A stretch of 64,000 nucleotides of DNA from Rhypophila decipiens (taxonomy: Eukaryota > Ascomycota > Sordariomycetes > Sordariales > Naviculisporaceae), in assembly GCA_033297075.1 (NCBI GenBank), contig MU858182.1:1-64000 (forward strand), in the 5' to 3' direction. Below the pieces are notes generated by a model that had not been told where the DNA came from, ran no database searches, and saw nothing but the letters and a program-made list of their open reading frames with translations. The position numbers were made by a program, and so were the translations under genes. Below, in pieces: positions 1-12,367 of this stretch. The number at the start of each line of letters is the position of its first letter. Positions within the stretch are counted from its first letter, which is position 1.

Positions 1-1886
1 AAGTTGTTGATGTTCAAAGAGGGTGGTGGTGGAATGGCGGTGTGGAAATTGCGATTCCAAATGGGGGTGGTTCCATGTGGGGGTCTTGGCGTATAGACCC
101 AGAAAAGACGCTGTCCGGGGAGAAAATCGCCACCCATGCTCAAAACACCCGCTACCAGCGAGGCGGGCAGGAACAGGGTACCCAGGAATGTCAGCCTGCC
201 CACAAACTGCGCCTGTCTTGCGGATGTCTGGGCTTGGATGGTGGACGACTGGGCTTCTTTGATGGCGACTACCTGCGTATACCTGTGTTGGGAACATCTG
301 GGTCAGCAAGGTTGGTCCAATATCTCAGGTAGGTAGAGGTACAAGAGCGAGCATGAAAGGAGAATATCATTCGAACTCACGAATCAGCCACCCTCTCAAA
401 CATTTTGGCGTAGTTGCCCAGCATCCGATGTATATACCGCCACATCTTGGCGTCGTCCATGGTACTAGTAGGGGCTTTGCTGTCGTCGTCAATGGGCGGT
501 GCTCTTGCCGTTTGCGGCGACCTATCGCTAAAGGAAGAGTCTGTAATGCCAAGAGCTGCCATATTGGCCTCGATCGTCAGCTGCACCATGGGCAGATACT
601 CGCTCCAGTACTTGATGCCGACAAACATATCCTCGGACCAGCCACCCGTCGGGCTGCATGGACCGGACCGACTGCTTGTCGCGCACCGACACCAGGCACC
701 GGTGGACGTGGTTTAGGTAGGTGAACCATTTGCTGATTACATATTGTCGGAGGAAGACCAGCAAGGTCTCTGCTGAATCACCTGTTCGAGAGTCTAACGC
801 TGCGAGCTGAGGGTAGCTTGAATATCATCGAAGAGATTGTGAGACGACGGGCCAGTGGGAGGTGACTCGAGCTGCCCGAGGTCAATAGGGGCTGTTAAAG
901 GTTGAGGCAATATGTCGGAAAAGTGTATTTGGAAAGATGTTGAATCAGAGCTCGTGGCGCCGCCCAGGACCTGGACGAGTTTTGGGTCTCGGATTGTCGG
1001 GTCCACAAGCACTACAACTACATGTAGTTGAGCATCGACCTGTCAGTCTAGTTTTCATATGTCAACCGGACTGCGATTCAAGGGCCAACTGACTTTGCTT
1101 CGAGGTCGGATCCTTCCACACACTAATCTTGCTCTGGAGTGTGACGACCTCTCCGTCGACATCCCAGTCACCATTTTTAGGTGGGATAAACACTCTCCTC
1201 AGGACTTTGAATATGGCAAAGTCGTAGTTCGGGAACCCTTTGTGTCTTCTCAGCCAGCATTGGTGCGGAGACGCTTTTTCAAAGGAACCCGGGTCCTTTG
1301 GAATAATGTCGAAATATCTCAACATGAAATACCGAGGCGCCGACCCTACTCCGTTCGAAGGCGAGGAACGTAGCCATGTTTTCCGAATGGAGGGATGTGA
1401 ATCTCAGATGAATGAAATGGCGAGCGAATACCTGGATAATATGCCATCATTAGCGCGACTCGCATACACGTCAAGAAATACATCAATCCTGGCATGGAGG
1501 CTTACGGATGGGTGGATCCTTAACCTTGAGCCCACGACGCATATGTAATCCAAAGATAAGTCTTCGAGAAAAGTAAGCCTTGCCGAGCCCGTTTCTCTGC
1601 TCTCCGTGTCTTCAAGAACCTCCGCAAGCCTTTCAGAACTCTGACATGGTGTAAACTTTGGAGCTTGGCGACGGGACAGATCAGCGATTACCGCGCGACA
1701 TCGAACTTCTTCGTCCTTTGCACGGGGGGCTAAGGATGACCATAGCAATTGATATTCAGCCCCTTGTCCTCGGGATTTGATCGTTCCGTAATGCTTCAGA
1801 ATTTGGTAGTAGGAAGAGGAGATCGGATCCAAGTCTGCATTGTGGTCGACGTCTGATGTCTTGTGCGCATTTGAGTTTTTGCTCAA
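1..1886 (-). pseudogene. CorA-like Mg2+ transporter family relic (frameshifted, runs off window start)
   Basis: Read on the minus strand, consecutive segments in different frames resemble the fungal CorA-like family in the right order. 1886-1404 carries the typical LTFLEDLS region. 1325-1062 carries RYFDIIP. 1030-800 carries VVLVDP and LFDDI. 780-377 carries a helical stretch around ISKWFTYLNHV. 300-1 carries the membrane hallmark GTLFLPASLVAGVLSMGGD. The pieces do not join in one frame. Breaks occur near 1400, near 1040, near 800, and at 638-644, where CTGG looks duplicated. One genuine intron is plausible, with donor GTGAGT just below 377. With at least three breaks not explained by splice sites, I call it a pseudogene. 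Odd splicing or assembly errors are the alternatives. The missing C-terminus lies outside the window. Confidence 0.65.
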
Positions 1887-2859
1887 GGTGGGAACTAGTT
1901 CAGAACAATACTCACTTCTGAAGATGGGCGTTCGGGTTCGGGACCGTGGGCCGCAGTGGCCGAAGTTATCCTGGTCGACAGGTCACTCAATTCAACATCC
2001 TCAAGATCTCGAGGATGCGGTGACTGTGGGGGTGATGGGCTTGCCATTTACAGAGCGTTGCAGTTGATCTCCGGGCGCAACAATCTCCAGTGAGGAATGG
2101 AGATGGAGAAAGACTGCCCGTCCCGAAACTGCTTGCGAAGGGTGAAGTAAGGCTCTCGGTCTTGATCGGTGTGGTCAAACCTGCATTTGCGCTTCCTACA
2201 GCAACAGCGCTTAACTGTGAGCTGAACTCCAGCTTAAATGAAATCATATTAACACCCAATCGGAACTGTCGAGGACGCTCCGAGAATTAGCGATGTGAGA
2301 ATGCCCTGCATGGTGCGGCTCGTTATTGCTAACGGTACTTTGCACAATTTTCAACAATACGTATTAATGAAGTTCATACAGTATTTACCCTGCAATACTG
2401 TAATCATACCAAATAGGGGTTCAGGAATTTACAGTGGCTGATTGGTTCAGCCAAGCCGTAAACAAGTCCCCGCCAAGAACCCCCTGACCCTGACAAACAG
2501 CCCGAGTTCCAGAACAACGTTAATCCCCGCCAAGCTAGGCCAAGGTGGGAATTACGTTATGAATAATGGATCGCGACTCCACCAGCGCCGTATGAGCCTC
2601 GTGTCAGATTTCAATAGTTTCCGAATTTTCCCAAATTCCAATCTTGACATCTCATTTCCGCTCTATCCTTCCGTATCCTATCTTATCGCCGCCACTCTCG
2701 AAATGACTTCTCACCGCCTTGCCTAAGGTGAACCTCTACTCTTTGCAGATGCTACCCCCCAACCTGTACTATCGCACTGTCAGATATCGGTCCAAGCTGG
2801 AAGACGTGCTCAAGGGAGAAGGAGACAGACAGACGACGACAACGACGAGTGTGGACAAT
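1887..2859. other. Spacer and upstream region of the TRP channel gene
   Basis: No convincing gene seen. The stretch around 2330-2420 is AT-rich. In-frame ATGs at 2719 and 2749 precede the chosen channel start at 2860, so part of this may be 5' UTR or coding. Confidence 0.5.
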
Positions 2860-5256
2860 ATGGGGATCGAACGGAGACGCGCTCGCGCTCAGAGTCACGC
2901 CGGGGGTGACGATGGCGGCGACAGCGACATTGAGCTTGACGAGAACCCCGAGGCGGCACACCTATTTTCGAGCAACGAGAGTGAGAATGTGTCTGCGCCG
3001 TTGTTTGGCCATGCCAGACTCATCCATGGACGGGGCGACGATGCCGGCATGGCCCATCTCGCTGGCACCCCGAAGCCGGCGATCCCTGTCTATGTCACTA
3101 TTCATCGGTATGTGTGAAAGAAGGAGGTTTTGTGATACTTTTGCTGACTTGGGGAGCAGGATTCGACGATTAGTGGTTGCAGCCATTGGTATGTGACTTT
3201 GAAATCTTGTACATGTCGCCCTTGCAGGAAATCAATATTGACTTGCCCCTTTTGATTCTTAGATGACCCATACACCGTGGATCAGCTACGGGCTCCTCGT
3301 ATGGATATGCAGGTTGTCAGGCCATTAGCAGATCGACTGTACAGTCCTGATGATCCATCTATTGGTATGTTCAGTCGCCCGTATTCAAACATGTCGCAAT
3401 GGCCCCCAGCTCACACGTCGATGAAAACAGTATACTGCCTCCTGGCCAACAGAGTGCAGTTTCTACGTTCCCAGTCGGACTCGGCGTCCATCTACCAAAG
3501 CGTCAACATTGCGCGGGCCAACCTCTGCGAGCTCGTCGCAACCCGAGTTCTCCGGCGCTTCCACGAGGACCACCCAGACCGACCTGGGCTGCTCCTCCTA
3601 GCCAACGTGCTCGTATCAGGCTTTGACCCGTTTGATTCAGCCCCGCAAGTCGTCCAACGCGGCGCAAGCAGCAACAGCAGCAGCGGGACCAGTCCTAGAC
3701 CAACCTGGACAGCAGGCCAGGAGCGCGACGGCACGGAGCGGAAACTGACCGCCCTCGAGCTCGCCATCCTCTCAGAGAGCAAGATCCTCATCGGCTCACT
3801 AGCCTGCCAGCGCGTCGTCAACGCAGTCTACCGAGGCATGGTAGTCTACACGCCCATGTCCTTTATCGACATCATACCAGACCACTACAAACAACACCCG
3901 GTATCTCTCTACGAGCCCCGCCGCGCCAACATCCTCAACCACCGCCGCCTCATCGTACCTCAACTACGAAACCTCATCGAGCTCTTTCACTTTTTGATCC
4001 TCCTCCTCCTCTACATCGGCACAATGGTCCACCGCCACCCATCCTCCTCCTCCTCAGAGGTCTACTCCAATCCTCACACCCACGTGTCCATCTACGAAGC
4101 CGCCTTTGCAATCTACACAACCGGCTGGGTGCTAGAACAATTCGCGGCAATAATCGAACACGGCTGGGAAGTCCACGCGCAGAACCTGTGGTCCTTCCTA
4201 GACGTAACATTCATCTTCATCTTCATAATCTACGGCCTAGTACGAATCTCCGAGATCCTGCTCCTCCCCCCGTCACCGACAACAGAGTACTACGCCCTAC
4301 CCATCCTCTGCATCGCGGCGCCCATCCTCCTCACGCGCATCGCATTCAACCTAATGCCCGACAACATAGTCTTTATCGCTTTACACGCCATGATGCGCGA
4401 CTTCACCCGTCTAACGTTTATCGCAATCTGGTGCTTCACCGGTTTCCTGCTCGGCCTGCTCTGGCTGATGCGGACAAATACCTCGATGCTGGACCTCCCC
4501 GACGCGGCATTCGACAACGACGCGTCACCTACCCTCTTCACCATCGCCAAATGGCTCTTGTGGATCTGGTTCGGTCTCGACGGGACGGGCATCGAAGCAA
4601 CCGCCAAGTTCCACAACATCCTCGGCCCATCATTGGCGGTTACGTTTGCCTTTTTGGGCAACACGCTGTTTTTGACCATCCTGGTTGCGATACTGACGAA
4701 CACGTTTTCCAAGATTATTGCCAACGAGACGGCCGAGATCCAGTTCCGCCGCGCGGTGCTCACCTTTCAGGGCGTCAAGTCGGATTCTATATTTGCGTAT
4801 CCCCCGCCGTTCAACATATTAGCGCTGGTGACGATGCTGCCGTTAAAGGTGTTTGTCTTTGGGCCGGCGCAGTTCCATCGGTTCAATGTAGCTGCGATTA
4901 GAGCGATCAATTGTCCTGTTTTGTTGATGATTGCGCTTTACGAGAGGAGAAGGGTCTGGGCGAGGGGCTTGCTCGGCGGCGGTGTTGGTGACGAGGAAGA
5001 TGAAGATGGGTATGGCAATGGACGTGGGTGGCGAAGACATTTCGGGCTGAATCCGTATGGGGATATCCAGGCTGTGTTTCGCGCGGAACCGCCTGCTGAT
5101 GTCTTGGCCTTGCTGGAGAAGTTGGATGGAGAGGGCGAGATTGTGAGGACTGGGAGTCGTGGTGGTTTTGGAGGAGGCGGAGCTGGAAACGGATCTTTTG
5201 GGGCTGGGTCTGGCTCGTTTGGGGGGGCTGGGTTTGGAGGAGGAGGTTTTGATTAG
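2860..5256 (+). CDS. YVC1/TRPY-type vacuolar cation channel
   Basis: Exons 2860-3107, 3160-3188, 3263-3364 and 3431-5256 join with continuous phase to about 734 residues. The N-terminal half has the fungal YVC1 pattern: PVYVTIHRIRR, DDPYTVDQLR, then YCLLANRVQFLR near residues 127-139. Six hydrophobic helices follow between roughly residues 310 and 570. A pore-loop-like segment containing WLLWIWFGLDGTG lies before the sixth helix. Family knowledge: TRPY channels release Ca2+ from the vacuole in response to stretch, osmotic shock and cytosolic Ca2+. The C-terminus ends in an acidic patch (DEEDEDG, typical of Ca2+ sensitivity in this family) and a Gly/Phe/Ser-rich tail of about 35 residues. The start is uncertain because in-frame ATGs lie upstream at 2719 and 2749. 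Confidence 0.88.
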
Positions 5257-6069
5257 ACGGGCTGGAGGTGGCTTGCTTGATTTTCGTTCGTTTTGGATTG
5301 TGTGCTGTGAGGAGGGATGGGGTGTATATGGCTGTTACTAGAAAGGACTAGCTCAGTAGGTACTGTATTGTTTTCAAAGGATAATTATCTTCCTTTCTGG
5401 GACGTTCCTGTTTGGTATACATGTACAGCAGTCGGCGGTGAACAAGCGAGATGGTGTGCCTACTTGAAGAGTTTGGTAGGCCTGTGAGTGACCTTAATAA
5501 TACGTTATTGCAAGTGCTTGCTCTATCATTGATGAAGCTATTCAAAGTCTCATAAGCCCACCCCTAGCAGCCAAGACGCTCCCAGGTAACCTATCCGACC
5601 TGTCGGATTTCTCAAAGAATCCCATCATTCGTCGAGAGGTGATACAATCCACTTTACAAGTAGTACACGGGGTGACTGTTTACCGTGGAATGTTGTAATC
5701 AGATTGTGTCAAAATCTCTTTTGAGAGAAAGGTTCTCGCGTTAAGCATCACTTGGTGTGTACGTGTGGATCATGGCACAATCACAATGTTTGTAAACACG
5801 ATGTAGAGAACGAGTTAGGGCCTTTTATTTTCAATTCCAGCATCTATAATCAAAGCCTTCCAATGATGTCTAGAGAACAAACCAAGGGATGCGGCAAGAA
5901 GTGTCATGATACCCAGACAAACCCAAGTGTCGGCCCATTATACCAACCACTCATTAGTCCATTCCACCATGCCCGTACCGAAGATATGGCACTCCGGCCC
6001 TCCAATAACCACCCGAAAATATACACACGCTTCTTGGCGGCAAGAAACAAGACGGCAGCCTCTTCCAGT
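5257..6069. other. Intergenic spacer between convergent genes
   Basis: This holds the 3' flanks of the channel gene and of the minus-strand membrane gene. The plus-strand ORF overlapping 5752-6357 is mostly antisense to the latter. Nothing else seen. Confidence 0.5.
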
Positions 6070-6930
6070 TCAGCTGCGTGCTCCCACGGGGTTTCCGGTT
6101 CCACGCATCGCAAGGAGCCGAGGCGAGCCCATGTATCCATCCGTGATGGTGGGGTCGGAGTCGACGGCGTGGACGGGCTCTGGTACGCTCACAGCCTCGC
6201 CCGGTGTGGTGAGCTGGTCAAGACGCCTACGGCGCAGCTCACGTTGGTGCGACTCAACGGGCACCAGGGGAATGTTATCCGAGCGGCCACTGTTTCGGGT
6301 GACCCAGCTCTGAGCAAAGTCGAACATGATTCCAATGGCGATGAGTGCCCTGTTTGAAATTCATTTTCGTCAGTCCCTTCTGTTCCACGACTGAGAGAGA
6401 GTGAGGGAACTTACGCAAACGCCGTGAGAAGCCAAATGACACGGTCTCGTGTGGGTTGAGCATATTCGTAGTAGTTATTCTGGCAATCCGGGTCGTCGAC
6501 GTCGCAGGTTGCCGCCTTGTAGAGGTCCAGTTCATGGGTGATGACGGCGCCGAGCACAGCCAGGATAATCATCAGCATGTCTATGAGGCCCAGACATTGG
6601 GTCTCTGCGCGAAATCCAGAAATAGAATCGAGGGCGCCCTTGAAGCGTATGACGTTGAGGTGGTGGAGTATTCTGAGAAAAGCCATGGTGCTGAGGGCTA
6701 TCAATGTAATAACCTGAGACAGAGGTGAGGTTAGGATTTACAGTCAGCTTGGAGGGTAGGCTAGGGGAGGGAGTAGTTACAAAAGCGTAGTCAAAGTTCA
6801 GAGCTTCACCGTAGTTGTATTCACAGTTGATGAGCTCAAGTAGGGCCACAATTAGAAGACCCCAGCCGAGGATGCGGATACCTGCCTGGGCCTTGAGGCA
6901 GTGGTTGGCCGTAATCCGAAATCGAGCCAT
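6070..6930 (-). CDS. Four-helix membrane protein (MARVEL-like topology), function unknown
   Basis: Three exons on the minus strand, 6930-6781, 6713-6415 and 6349-6070, join in phase to 242 residues. Donors are GTAACT and GTAAGT and both acceptors are CAG. Four hydrophobic segments are visible: ILGWGLLIVALLELI, VITLIALSTMAFLRIL, LGLIDMLMIILAVLGAVI and VIWLLTAFAALIAIGIMF. They are followed by a hydrophilic C-terminal tail of about 80 residues. The spacing of four helices with a short Cys-containing loop (CDVDDPDCQ) before the fourth is reminiscent of fungal MARVEL-domain proteins, but I see no decisive motif. An in-frame ATG at 7020 would add 30 residues. I chose 6930 because the added residues do not look conserved in type. 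Confidence 0.7.
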
Positions 6931-9409
6931 GCTTCTGGTGCCGTTGCTTTGCTCCTGGCGGCCTTCTGTTCTTCGAAAACTGATTGGGAAAAGAGGAACA
7001 GTGGTAATTGGAAAGAACATTAGTTATGAACTTGAAGATGCGTACGCGAGCGAGTGAGGAAGAGACTGTTGAAGCTTGGCTGTGGATGAGGGACAGAGTG
7101 AATTTGTGGGAAATTATGAACAAGTTGGAAGGGTTCGAAGGAACAAGCTTCTGGGTAGGGCTTTGAAGTTTTGAGCAGGGCTTTCGGTGGGTCTCCTCGT
7201 TCAGTGTTCAGATCGAACGACGAGGTTTTCCGTGGGTTGCTGAGCTACCGCTGCCGATGGCCTGCTTTGGATGGAGGGGGGAGTGGTGAGCTATGGTCAA
7301 CTCTGAGGGTTGTGCCTTCCATCCAGCTGGCCCAAAAACATAGCTCACTCTGGTCTGTTGTCCAGATCAGATCCCCAGCCACATTCTCGTGCCTAGGGGG
7401 GCTTCCTGTCTCTAATTACATTGTGAATTCTCCAGCCCTTTTCTACGCCACAGACAAAGACCCTTCATCAAGTGATGCGATGACTATTCAAGACTGCTAC
7501 ATACCAAGTTTGTTTGATTTGTAGAACAGCCCACGAGAAGTAATTGATAACTCGCTGTACATACACGACAACCAAGTCCTACTCGTCCTCGTTCCTAACT
7601 TATACAAGTGTAAAGTACGGCCCAAGTGTCCTCAAGACCTCGAGTGATTAAGGTGGTGGGCCGGAAATAGAGCCAAAGGCAGCTTGGTATTTACTGTACC
7701 AGTAAACGGAATCTAACAGTGCGAAGCAGCTACAATTCCCACGTCCATGAGACTTACAAGACAATGACAACAGGGAGAGGTCAGAAATTGAGGATATTTC
7801 TGACACCGGTATCGCAGCCCCATACACTATGAGGATGGGAATAATACTGAGCCAACGGAATGCCTTGCTGTTCTTACCGGCTGGCCGTATCGGTGGACCA
7901 TTCTTGAGTAAATTAGCAACCGCAGGAAGGTGCAGACAAACCCAGCCCGGTCTGTCCTTGGACCCGTTTCACAACCACTGCAACTTGACCCTCCAACACT
8001 TATTTCCATACTCCTCGAGTCCCTCAGTATTGTCCATTCCACCATTTCTGGAATCGCTTGCCATTACGTGGTATCATCGCCGTCGACTGTGCTTCCTGGC
8101 ACTTGAACCCCCTGGGCTGTCAGAGTCAATCTCCGTCCCAAATCAGCAACGGCCACCGGCGCCCACTGCGCAATGGCAGCTCTTGTCCCGCCCGGGCTTC
8201 CTTATAATGGTCGTCAGAAGACAGCTACTACAGAGAAAGTAGCTTGGGGTTGAATGGCAGCTCCACCCCCAGCCATCACAGTCACAAGACCAACAAGACC
8301 AACCTCAATCACAACCACAATATATCCGGCCGGCAACCATCCCAGCCACTTGTTGCCCGTAAGTTTACCAAACAGCCTATGGAGCGAGCCATGGTCGTGG
8401 CAGTTCCAAGATAATCGAGCACCTCGTGGGACTCAACTGACGTATCCAAACACAGGCCAACCAGCGCCAGAGTCTATCCCGCAGTGACTCCTATCAATCC
8501 ACAGACCGTTTTTGGCACCATTATCAACGAGCAACTGATTTCAACGACTCGGGGAGATTCAGAGGTGGAAAGACGGCCTGGCACGGTTAGAGAAAGTCTC
8601 GGCAGACAACTCTGAAGAGTCCAGGTTGGGGCTTTTGATGGCAACATGAAGAGTTCTTTCTTGGAGGATGTTGTGCTTTCAAAATACCCATTCTTATTTC
8701 TTTGCACTGTTTCTGTCTTTGGGCCCCGTTCGTTCTGCGCTTTTCAATGGGGAGTTATAGATTATGATCAAGACCAGGGACGGGCACAGCGCGCAAGGGT
8801 ATGGCATCAACAAGGATGGGATCTACCTAAATATCATATTCGGGGGCGTCTATGGCCGTGGTTGTATTGTTTGTCAACAAGCTAGGGATGACTGTCAATG
8901 TTAGTTTGATATTAGAATGTACTCCGTAAACAAACTCGATATCGAATTGGAACCGACATCACAACATCCTTATCGCTCAGTGATAAAAATCCCAAGGCAC
9001 GGACCACTTCTAGAAGCTTCCCAATCCCAGCTTGACAAATTGTCTCAAGCCCAGCAGCGGGTAGGCTAGCCTAGTTAGTGCTCGGTTGGGGTGACAAGGG
9101 GGGAATGGGGATCTCGGCGGGCGCTACCCCGCCAAAACGACGCGCTCAGCTGCTGTCGCAACCGCTGCTACTTCCATCTCTCTCCACTACAGGGTTATCC
9201 TCGTTATGAATGGAAGCTCCCGGGTGCCTTATCTCGGGAAGCTGTACCTCGCCTGTCCTCAGGTATACCTTCATACCTGAACTCTGTACTCGGAACAGCC
9301 AACCCTCGTTCCTTTTCTTGACCCTATCTGTCCACCTATTTCCCTACCGCGCCCTATCCTGAAACAATCAGCCCTACCCTCCCATCCCGAACCAATCCGT
9401 CCGAGCCTC
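6931..9409. other. Long gene-poor spacer
   Basis: About 2.5 kb without a supportable gene. ORFs here are short and low in protein-like character. 8280-8320 is a CAA/CCA-rich stretch. 9300-9405 is pyrimidine-rich, as expected for the promoter and 5' UTR of the following U-box gene. Confidence 0.5.
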
Positions 9410-10387
9410 ATGTCGGGGCTACCCAAGATGGCGGACGCAGCTCGAGCAGTTGACCTCAAGAACGATGGCAACAGGCACTTTAACGCCGGCGACTTTACTA
9501 GAGCCGAGGCGCTGTACTCGAAGGCGTGAGTTCTGTCTGTCTGGCCTGTGCTTGCTGACCTGTCCTGGTTCTGCCCAAGTAAACAACAACAACAACAGCC
9601 CTGAAAATGCATATTAATTAATTCCCAAACGAAAAACAGCCTGATCGCCGATCCCACAAACCCAAGCCTCTACACAAACCGAGCTATGGCCAGGTTGCGA
9701 ATGAGCCTCTGGCAAGGCGTCATAGAAGACTGCACGACCTGCCTGAAACTCACAGGCGACAACAACATGAAGGCAAACTACTACCTCTCGCAAGCCCACC
9801 TGCCCCTAAAGAACCACGACGAAGCCCTCCAGCACGCGCTCAAAGCCCACGAGATCTGCGTCAAGACAGGCGACAAGTCCCTCTCGGCCGTGACGGCCCA
9901 AGTCCTGCGCTGCAAAAAAGACAGATGGGAAGACCTCGAGCGCAAGCGCCGCCGCGAGACATCCTCCCTCGAGTCCGAAGTCATCTCCCTCCTATCCCGC
10001 GAGCGCGACGAACTCCTCTCCGACCCTGCCACCACCGCCGACGACGAATCCAGCCGAACCGAGATCCGCGAGGAATGGGACGCCAAGATGGAGCTTCTTG
10101 CGCGCATATTCGATAAAGCCCGCGAGGCAGAGGAAAAAAGGCGCAAGGTTCCTGACTGGGCGATTGATGACATCTCGTTTAATATCATGGTTGATCCGGT
10201 GATTACCAAGAGCGGCAAGTCGTATGAGCGGGCGTCGATCTTGGAGCATATACGTCGGGACCCTGCCCATGCGATGGACCCGGTTACGAGGCAGCCGCTT
10301 TTGGTGTCGGACTTGAGGCCGAATATCGATCTCAAGCGGGCGTGTGATGAGTTTCTGGAGGAGAATGGGTGGGCTGCTGATTGGTGA
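9410..10387 (+). CDS. CHIP/STUB1-like TPR and U-box E3 ubiquitin ligase
   Basis: Exons 9410-9525 and 9640-10387 (intron GTGAGT...ACAG) give 287 residues. The N-terminus shows TPR helices: DLKNDGNRHFNAGDFTRAEALYSKAL, then NPSLYTNRAMARL and ANYYLSQAHL. A charged helical linker covers about residues 120-200. The C-terminus is a U-box: PDWAIDDISFNIMVDPVIT, SYERASILEHI, DPVTRQPL, ending EENGWAADW. This matches the order and length of animal CHIP, which binds Hsp70/Hsp90 tails through the TPRs and ubiquitinates their clients. Two ATGs (9410, 9428) are possible; I took the first. A general TPR/U-box protein without the chaperone role is the main alternative. Confidence 0.87.
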
Positions 10388-12367
10388 TGTTGATTCTGCG
10401 AGAGACGACGGCATGTTGCGGCTCTGACTACTTGGGGGATTTCTTGATGAGCATGCAAAACAGCCTTGTTATGATTCATGATTATGCCTCGGACGACATC
10501 TCGGAGGGTTGGGGCGGACTAGATTTGCTCCCTGCCTGCTTGTCTGTATTCATTTTGATGTATATATCTTTTATTTATTTATTTTCCCTTTTTTCTTGTC
10601 ATCCCTACTCGTTTCCTCTTTGACGCATCTCTTATTTGCTCTCCACACCTCCCTATTTTTATATCCATGCCCTTTATTTATTACTGCATAGCATGGCGTT
10701 TGGGAGAATATGTGTCTCGCATGAGCGGGCTAGGTGTTTTATTGTTCTCATATATGTGTCAGTTATCACTTTATTAGGTGTCTGCTTTACTTAATCCATC
10801 TGTCTTCATCAGGTAAAAAATGCCTTCCAACTAGATTTGCGTCCACTTCTTTTCAACAGAGCACGGGGGCCGGCTGTGAGTGAAGTGCCTTCCTCTTGAT
10901 CGCTGGAGCAGTAGCTTAAGCCCGGCCTCCTCAAACAACCAGGGCAAGGCCAGGACGGATCTAAATACCATGAACCAGCCAGCAAGATCGATGACCACCT
11001 CCATGGATCAAATGTAGCTGCCTTCATTCTCCAAGAGAGCTGCTACCGCGTGATCTTTTCTCTTCGTGTTTTGTTTTACCCATTTCAGGGGGCTGGCATA
11101 CGATACCTGGTTGCTCTTCTCTCCGCTTACTTCCCCAACCATAAGCTGATCAGCTCCTCCACGTCAGTGCTTGGTCTACCCAGAGAGAGGAAGGATATGC
11201 ACCGAGGGTGTTGGAGCTTCTTATATAGCCAGCGCCGGTTCAACGTGACGAGTTGCGGCCCGTTTTGAGACTGGGCCAAAGAGCACACCTTTGCCGTCAT
11301 CGAAGTTCTTCTGGTCGGAGCTGGCACCTTTTCGGCATTGGTAGCTGGGCCGAACCAAGATCATATTCCGTCACCGTTAGAAAGGAAACTAACTGGACCA
11401 CCCGGTGATGCCAGGTGCAAGCCCGCGCCATACCAAAGCCACGGCCCAGGCCACGCCAGTTGAGTGCCAAAACGTGCATGCATATGTCAATTTAAGCTTG
11501 ATTATACGGATAAATCGTCCTTGGTAAACTGCCCATCTCGTCACAATGCAGTACGGGACGGACCTCGCTTATTACCTGCCTAGCTGCCGGAATCAAGAAT
11601 CAAGGTTAAGAAACGCCACTTGGCTACTCTATAAATGGATTAATGTATTCAAGCTTTGTTTGGTACATTTTTCTCAAAGAGTGGAAGCCATTTGGTGCAC
11701 AAGGGGGTACACCGTGGCCGATGTTGACACCCCTTTTTACCCCTGTCCGGTCTCAATTCCCACAGCAACGAAGCCACAACCATGTCAGCTGTTTTATTTC
11801 GAAGAAATTCCCATTCATGTACACACTAATGAGTTTCAACAGATCCAAAAGGCCGGCCATATAAATTGTGAAACTAACAAAAAGACAGCAGTGGAGTTTT
11901 GTGGACGAGAAACAGGGAAAAGAAAAGAAAACCGGAGCAAGTTGAGGTCCACGAGAAACGGCTTCCATAGGCATCCACAGTGCATGCCCAAAGAGACGGC
12001 TCGCCAGAGACAGAGGGAAAACAAAGCAAGAAATCATTTTCATAGCAGCATTACTCATTCTCATTCTCTTTACCTCATGACCATCAAGTACCTAAAATAT
12101 GTATCCATGTATGTACCTATGCAGTTTGTATACGTATATATATCATCAGACCGACCGACCGACCGACCGACCGAAAACGGACCCATCATGATCAATGCTC
12201 ATTAAAGAGAGAACGTTGAAGGGAAAAAAGGAAACAACCACACAAAAAGGGGTATTGAAACAAGTACAGCACTCGCTTTTATGCCCAAAACCAAAAAAGC
12301 AACCACACCCGCGCAACCAAAAAAAAAACCAACACCCCTAAACCAGTCATTAAAACCCCCAGAATCA
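10388..12367. other. Gene-poor spacer
   Basis: 3' flanks of the U-box gene and of the minus-strand NIPA gene. 10550-10690 is T-rich. A plus-strand ORF at 11546-12205 has no recognisable protein character. A tetranucleotide repeat sits at 12149-12174. Confidence 0.5.
12149..12174. repeat. (GACC)n microsatellite
   Basis: About 6.5 perfect copies of GACC in a spacer, just downstream of the NIPA gene stop codon. Confidence 0.9.

Noticed and set aside
4188..4901. A 237-codon plus-strand ORF inside the TRP channel gene
   Set aside because: It is an alternative frame of the membrane region, His/Pro/Arg-rich, with no domain.
11546..12205. A 219-codon plus ORF
   Set aside because: Irregular composition, ends in the GACC repeat, and no similarity to any family I know.
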